From: Lithospermum erythrorhizon
Taxonomy: Eukaryota > Streptophyta > Magnoliopsida > Boraginales > Boraginaceae
Length of the DNA: 64,000 nucleotides
Direction of reading: 5' to 3'
NCBI GenBank assembly: GCA_019722365.1
Contig: JADFUC010001591.1
Span: 124,001-188,000 of the forward strand
Position 1 is the stretch's first letter. Every line of letters begins with the position of its first letter. The notes beneath the pieces are model-generated. The model had not been told where the DNA came from, did no database searches, and saw only the letters and a list, made by a program, of their open reading frames with translations. Below, piece by piece: positions 60,401 through 64,000 of this stretch. Made by a program: the position numbers and the translations under genes.

Positions 60401-63080
60401 TCGTATCTTTGCCGAGGGCGAAGAAAACAACATTCTTCCGCGGAATAGCTTGTTTGTTGGAGAGTATTGCCTTATGGAGTTGGCTTAGCAGGAGCTACAT
60501 ACCAAAGAATGGTAAATGTAATATTTGAAAATCAGATAAGAAGAAACATGGAGATTTATGTGGATGACATGTTGGTGAAAAGCAAGAAAAGAGAACTTCA
60601 CTTGAAAACCTCAGGAGACATTCGAACATTGCGCTCCAGCCGAAATTCTGAAGATTAACCGGAGAAGTGCTCATTGAGTCACCGAGGTAAGTCTGGAATA
60701 CATGATTAGCGAGAAGGCATCGAATCAAATCCTGACAAGATAAGTGCACTTCTAGACATGAAGCCTCTAAGCTAAGGGCGTTCAAAGGGTGTAGAAGATT
60801 TCTTAGTGGCTCTGAGTCGCTTCATCTCCAAGTCAGGAGAATGGAACCTTCCATTCTTTAAGGAGCAGAGCAGAACCTCGAAGAAACCCACTTTCGCTAG
60901 GATGAAATAGCGCCATGCCTTCGATGAGCGAAAAGACTATTTGGGATAAGCCAAAGCGTATTGCGACCCGAACCAATGGAAGAATTGCGGTTGTACTTGG
61001 CGGTTTTGGAGGGAGCAATCGGTAGTGTGTTGAGGTCGGCGAGGCAGAGGGCACTCAAATCCCGTATTTTTGAGCCCACGTTACGCAAAGAGGCGGAAGT
61101 AAACTGCAATAATTGATGAGAGAGATTTTGCATTCGCGATACTCATATCCCATGAAAGCTTAAGATTTATTAAAGACCGACCCAAAAGTGCGTATGATCC
61201 GTCTCTCGGGGGCGGAGTCACGACATGTAGGCGATCGAATTGAGCAAGTTGATATATCTTTTGAGCCAGGCAAGCATCACGCCCCAAGCGCTGAATTTCA
61301 TAGTAGATACACGGCGAGAGCCACCCAGCCGAGTTAGTGGACCGGAAAGAGAGTCCCCAAAATCAACGCTCGAATGGACTCTATATGTGAGACGGAGCTA
61401 GAAAATAGCAAAGAGATTAGAGGCAAGAGTTTGTTAATCTATGGGCCCAAGGGGGACAAAATGGAATATGCCTCCGTTTCAACCGAGGCCATCAACAACT
61501 TGTTTGAATATGAAGCTCCGGTGGCGGGGGTTGGAATTGAGAGTAAGTATGGGCATTCACCAACATACAAGGGGACTCAAGGCGTGATGGATCGAGATCG
61601 GGGGAGGTTGTGGGATAAAAATTGAATCTCTCATGAAGTTCCATGCCAAGGCAACGAGCACATGAAGGGATTCACTGCGTAGTCTTTGAACATATACATA
61701 GCTGAGAATGAAAAGCGGACGGTTGGCCGAGCTTCGCCTACTACTTGACAATTGCCACAAAGAGGTTTTCATTGAGCTTCAAGGCCCAGAAGGGCCTACG
61801 AAGAGACAACGATGAAAGTTGTCCTAGAGGAACCAGAGACAAATTGAGGAACCCGAGCAGATATAGTACATATCTACATGAAGGGGCATTGCTGCTTGAC
61901 TCGATTGAGCGAGGCAATTCCAACGAGAAAAAGAAGCCTCGAGTTTTGTATGAGGGAGAGCTATATCGAAAGTCTTTTGAGGGACCGCTTTTGTTGTGTG
62001 TATCCCAAGAGAATATTCAAAAGGTGTTGTACAAGGTGCACAATGGATGGTGTGGTAACCACATTGGCGGAAGGTCACACAGCTACTAAAGATAGCACAC
62101 TTACGGGTTTGCGGCTCACCATGGTTACAGACTCACCGGACTTTGTCCTGAAATGCGATGCATGTCAGAAATTAGGAAATATCCCCCAACAATCACCAAC
62201 CACGATGACCTCCATAATCAATCCTATTCCACTTATTTGTATGGGGGCGACTTGATGAGAGAAAAACTTCTGAGCGAAAGGTCGGCCGAGAATACGTGGT
62301 GGTCGTAGTGGACTATTTTAGCAAATGGGTAGAAGCTGCTCTGCTAGCGAAGATCAAAGGGAAAGACATTGTGCGATTACTGTGAAACAGTTAGAGCTTG
62401 CTTTGGTATCCCTTGAATCCTAGTATGCGATAATGGGGCCTGGAAGTCGTAGTTTGGCCCTCTTGAGAATTTTGCGAGAAATATAACATAAAACAATGAT
62501 TTGCACTTGTCTATTACCCCCAAGAAAATGGCTAGTTGGAAGTGATGAATCGAACCATCTTCAAAGAGTTAAAAAAATCGTCTAGAGGCAGGCGTCTGGG
62601 AGATCCACGGATGAAGAATTAGCCACAGGTGTGTGGTTATCTGTGAACCCACACTTCTGAGGAAACCCCGTTAGAGGCCTAATGTATGGCACTAAAGTTG
62701 TTCTACCCGCAGTGGGCCTACCAATGGAGGCAAGGGGTTGACGGAGTTCAAACTCTCGTGCTTTGAAGGAGTGCTAAGCTTCGTTGATGAACCCGGGATA
62801 AAACTCTGTTGCCGTGCAAAAATATGAGCACCTCGTAGCTCGCTCTTGTCAGCGAGTGAAAGGGTGTAATTCCGTGTGGGTGACTTGTGGTATTGAAGTT
62901 ATACTCGACGGAGTCACCAGAAAGATATGAACAAGCTCGGCTAAAGTGGGAAGGACCATATCTTATGCGTTGCGTTTCTAGGCCGACACTCTGAGTTGGA
63001 AGAAATGGGCGTGCTTGATCCCAGCGGATACAACCTCCAAGCTAACCAAGTTTTATTGTCAATCCTAGGTTCACTGCATA
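57400..63080 (+). mobile_element. Decayed Ty3/gypsy retrotransposon (Tat/Retand-like)
   Basis: Plus strand, in gypsy order: gag zinc-knuckle-like 'KYCEYHREHGHDTNGCR' (about 59077-59130); protease 'VLVDIGSSADILYLS' (about 59470-59510); RT 'AGATYQRMVNVIFE' and 'IYVDDMLVKSKKRE' (about 60490-60597); 'DKISALLDMKP' (about 60735-60768); RNase H 'YGPKGDKMEYA' and 'NNLFEYEAPVAG' (about 61440-61530); integrase zinc finger ending 'CDACQK' (about 62150-62170); integrase core 'VVVDYFSKWVEAA' (about 62295-62340) and 'ILVCDNGAW' (about 62418-62445). RNase H before integrase places it in gypsy rather than copia. GC is higher than in flanks, and stops are frequent. CTATAAATATACC at about 57527 and a TTGGGCGCC-like motif near 57837 hint at a 5' LTR end and primer-binding site; no LTR pair was found. 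Confidence 0.85.
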
Positions 63081-63680
63081 CCTATTCTAATTATGTCAAT
63101 CCTATTAATGAATGCTCGGAGTTATACAACATTTGGAATATTAACATTTTGCACGACAAAACAGAATGATTCGCTCAGCAATTATAAATAAAGTTGTTAT
63201 TTCCCAAAACTTTATCTCTTGTATATATATTATGTTATGCAGCGAATCGATAGTATTTATGCTACTATCGTGATAATGTCCAAGTTATTATTAGGATAAG
63301 AATGCGTACTATTCGACCCTCCTTTATCATAATCGCTTCGCCTCTTGAGGATAATATAGATTCCCAAATGAGGTTTGATCATTGTAGTTTTACATACGTT
63401 TCCTTATCTTGTTTCTCTAATTTGAAAAAATCTTTATCAATTCATCTTTTCTATATATTTAGTTATGCAATTTATCAACATATTTACGAGCAGTCCCTAG
63501 ATTATTATTGCGCTTGATTTTCCATTATTATACCATGAGCGAAGCTAGATTTTTTTCTTCAAGATCCAACAAAAATACCAAAAGATTATTTGATCTCCAA
63601 ATAAACATTACCACATCGTCATATCTAATACACAATCGTCATCATGCTGCGTTGGCACTTTGTAACTAGCCATTCTGGCT
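63081..63680. other. Interval between gypsy remnant and F-box pseudogene
   Basis: Nothing recognisable. It may contain an undetected 3' LTR of the gypsy element. Confidence 0.35.
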
Positions 63681-63687
63681 CAATGAC

Positions 63688-63998
63688 CTCAGAAGTTTAA
63701 GGTGTGTGCACCCTACAGCAACGACTATGACCCCGGCATACTAACATGTTCTCACCTATAAGGAAGAAGTGTGGTCTCAATATCGAGACATTCGAAAGTA
63801 AATATCAATTACCCTCATCAAGGTTGAATGATCTATATATCTAATTTACAAAACAAATTTAAAACTTATAGTTGTTAAACCAACGAAATACGCACAAGTT
63901 ACCTTACTAATAATCATAATTTCTTACCTGGTAATGACTAAAGATTTCAACGCATGATATTCGTTGCCAATTGTTACTAAACTATCACCAGTGATATT
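63688..63998 (-). pseudogene. Inverted partial copy of F-box/LRR gene exons 8-9
   Basis: Minus strand 63998-63928 is a 71-nt copy of exon 8 (19177-19247), still open ('NITGDSLVTIGNEYHALKS' then 'LVITR') with its GTAAGAA donor. 63755-63688 is a copy of exon 9, 68 nt instead of 69, with an in-frame TGA in the second codon. The intron between them is 172 bp against 299 bp in the gene, and the two bases before exon 8 read GG instead of AG. After exon 9 the sequence diverges at once. The copy may continue beyond the window edge. Confidence 0.85.
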
Positions 63999-64000
63999 CC

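Noticed and set aside
57790..60785. Several 90-110-residue minus-strand ORFs in the gypsy region
   Set aside because: The plus strand carries gag, protease, RT, RNase H and integrase motifs; GC-rich antisense frames stay open by chance.

Overview
The window reads as nuclear DNA of a flowering plant, very probably a eudicot. It is AT-rich, its genes carry GT-AG introns, and it holds plant-type Ty1/copia and Ty3/gypsy retrotransposons, a Stowaway-like MITE, a Mutator-like element and plant gene families (PUB-type ARM domain, F-box/LRR, Cactin). I cannot name the species. No tRNA, rRNA, CRISPR or prokaryotic feature was seen. Much of the window is decayed mobile DNA with many stops and indels.

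Layout. 0-1 kb: internally deleted Cactin-like remnant (minus strand). 2-2.9 kb: three kinds of tandem repeat. 4.8-7.1 kb: decayed minus-strand copia. 8.7-10.3 kb: small gene with a three-fold 'SLIALSY' repeat, whose last intron, exon and 3' UTR recur at 55.3-56.3 kb. 10.35-11.25 kb: minus-strand gene fragment cut at the duplication breakpoint. 11.3-15.4 kb: AT-rich simple repeats. 15.4-20.4 kb: an intact-looking 11-exon F-box/LRR gene, with a decayed inverted copy of two of its exons at the right edge (63.7-64.0 kb). 25 kb: MITE. 27.1-30.1 kb: four-exon papain-like protease gene with a basic N-terminus and no visible prodomain, followed after 29 nt by a U-box-less PUB-type ARM-repeat ORF. 31.6-52.9 kb: a minus-strand gene split by a copia element (234-bp LTRs, TSD CAGAG), itself split by about 16 kb of nested, partly opposite-facing copia elements with LTRs of about 1 kb. 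53.2-56.3 kb: second copy of the SLIALSY segment, interrupted by a 2-kb Mutator-like element with a 9-bp TSD. 57.4-63.1 kb: decayed Ty3/gypsy (Tat/Retand-like).

Best candidates for expressed genes are the F-box/LRR gene, the papain-like gene, the ARM ORF and SLIALSY copy 1. No operon-like cooperation is implied. The main story is local duplication followed by serial transposon insertion, and the order of events can be read: segment duplication, then the MULE insertion; gene, then outer copia, then inner copia cluster.
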